DNA of 64,000 nucleotides, taken from NCBI RefSeq assembly GCF_042680125.1, contig NZ_JBHTNY010000004.1; one strand, 5' to 3'. The translations under genes were made by a program, and so were the position numbers. Each line of letters opens with the position of its first letter. Position 1 is the stretch's first letter. The notes under the pieces were generated by a model. That model was not told where the DNA came from and ran no database searches. It worked only from the letters and a program-made list of their open reading frames with translations. Positions 63,086-64,000 of the stretch are shown here, one piece after another. This DNA is from Robinsoniella peoriensis. GTDB lineage: Bacteria > Bacillota > Clostridia > Lachnospirales > Lachnospiraceae.

Positions 63086-64000
63086 TTAATAATTGATACA
63101 AACTCCACCGTCATCAAAACGATATATCTTGCCTTTGATTTTTTTCTTTGTATTGCGGAGCATGACACCGTCGCTGCCTACATAATATTTAACACCGCCG
63201 AAGGTAACCCAGGTATTGGCTGCCATCTGTCCATTGGATCTTAAGAAATACTGTTTTTTCTTAAGGGTAATCCATCCAGTTTGCATGACTCCTGATTTAT
63301 TAAAGAAATACCATTTGCCGTCTAGTTTTGCCCAACCTGTTTTAGCCCTTCCGGTATTATCTGCATAGGACCAGGAAGTAGATCCCCTTGTCCAGCCGCC
63401 CTCTGACAGTCTGCCGCTGGCATCAAAGGAGTATGGTATACCACGAACTTTTGATGCATTCATCTGCATGATACCATTGTTATCCAGGTAATAATAGTAA
63501 TTTCCTTCTTTTTTCCAGCTGTTTCTTTCTATATAGCCTTTGCTGTTTATGTAATAGTAGTTTTCATTATAGTAGATCCAGGTGTTCTTTCTGGAATACT
63601 TTTTGTTATTGGATGTATAAAAAGCTGACTGCTTTTTGGATCCGACCTTTTTCTTTTTCAGGGTCAGATTCCCGGGAGAAATCATATTCAGTGTATTACC
63701 ATTGCTCATATCGGCTATGATTGCTGAATTTTTTGGCTGTCCGTTTGTGGTAAAGAGCTTACATTCTATATTGCTCAGCGTATTTCTCACGGAGGCGGAC
63801 ATATTGGTAATTAAACCGGTTGCAACTGCATAATCCGGTGATATCATACGCAGATAGCTGGGTGAATTGGCATCGCCGATACCATGATGTCCCAATTTTA
63901 ACAGATCAATAGGCCCCAGTTGTTTTGCCAGCTTACTTTCATCGTAATCAGGTGCCAGATTGTTGATATCTCCCGCTAAAAAAGCAGTGAGGTCATTTAC
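63086..64000 (-). CDS. Pce/CbpE-like metallo-beta-lactamase-fold protein with choline-binding repeats (partial)
   Basis: The reading frame stays open to the window edge, giving the last 304 residues of a longer gene; the 5' part is missing. The first about 80 residues (FLAGDINN; then GPIDLLKLGHHGIGDANS and ISPDYAVATG) are the end of a metallo-beta-lactamase fold, close in pattern to pneumococcal phosphocholine esterase Pce (GGDLDN; KVDLMKFNHHHDT). About eight choline-binding-type repeats follow (WxxxxxYYYxxxxGxMQTGW). Pce removes phosphocholine from teichoic acid. ComEC-like MBL proteins are an alternative, but the repeats and lic neighbours favour an esterase. The zinc-binding HxHxDH motif would lie outside the window. 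Confidence 0.82.
   Translation of the reverse strand, partial: VNDLTAFLAGDINNLAPDYDESKLAKQLGPIDLLKLGHHGIGDANSPSYLRMISPDYAVATGLITNMSASVRNTLSNIECKLFTTNGQPKNSAIIADMSNGNTLNMISPGNLTLKKKKVGSKKQSAFYTSNNKKYSRKNTWIYYNENYYYINSKGYIERNSWKKEGNYYYYLDNNGIMQMNASKVRGIPYSFDASGRLSEGGWTRGSTSWSYADNTGRAKTGWAKLDGKWYFFNKSGVMQTGWITLKKKQYFLRSNGQMAANTWVTFGGVKYYVGSDGVMLRNTKKKIKGKIYRFDDGGVCINY

Overview
The window looks like chromosome from a Gram-positive anaerobe of the Clostridia, most likely a gut Lachnospiraceae (relatives of Blautia, Ruminococcus or Dorea). The basis is AddAB instead of RecBCD, WhiA and a Crh-type HPr beside MurB and RapZ, a CdaA-CdaR pair, RecD2, strong AGGAGG ribosome sites, moderate GC, and proteins with long choline-binding-type repeat tails. 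No rRNA, tRNA, prophage, insertion sequence with transposase, or CRISPR array was seen.

Left part (1-24.4 kb), mostly housekeeping. A partial copy of a dispersed repeat (1-120) is followed by addB-addA (double-strand-break repair). Next come a GtrA-YfhO fusion membrane protein with an acidic repeat tail that contains a frameshift, and a PLP aminotransferase. The murB-rapZ-whiA-crh cell-envelope and division operon follows. A TPP riboswitch then precedes a thiamine-binding protein and a ThiXYZ-type pyrimidine-precursor importer. The section ends with uvrB-uvrA behind a promoter that overlaps a LexA-like box.

Middle part (24.4-44.9 kb), a glycan-utilisation island. It holds an AraC regulator, a GH78 alpha-L-rhamnosidase, an ArsR-type regulator with an unusual C-terminal domain, and a sugar ABC importer with a GH2 enzyme. 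A second sugar ABC importer follows, then a YesM/YesN-type two-component system and a large GH106-like protein. No ABC ATPase is present for either importer, so both probably share a MsmX-type ATPase encoded elsewhere. The enzyme set points to rhamnose-capped plant glycans or glycosides.

Right-middle part (45-53.5 kb). An mreB paralogue is followed by an intergenic mosaic of inverted repeats, recD2 and comF. Two uncharacterised membrane proteins then lead into the c-di-AMP synthase cdaA, its partner cdaR and a canonical HPr.

Right end (53.6-64 kb), an apparent phosphocholine-decoration island. An L,D-transpeptidase with about 20 choline-binding-type repeats and a LicC-like cytidylyltransferase face left. 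A wHTH-nucleotidyltransferase-choline kinase fusion, a BCCT choline transporter and a choline-binding-type amidase face right. At the window edge lies the 3' part of a metallo-beta-lactamase-fold protein with choline-binding repeats, resembling pneumococcal phosphocholine esterase Pce/CbpE. The divergent lic promoter region carries a 300-bp element with 33-bp terminal inverted repeats and two palindromic operators around a strong promoter. The cytidylyltransferase and kinase halves of the two lic genes appear to have decayed in complementary fashion. This right end is the most interesting part of the window.
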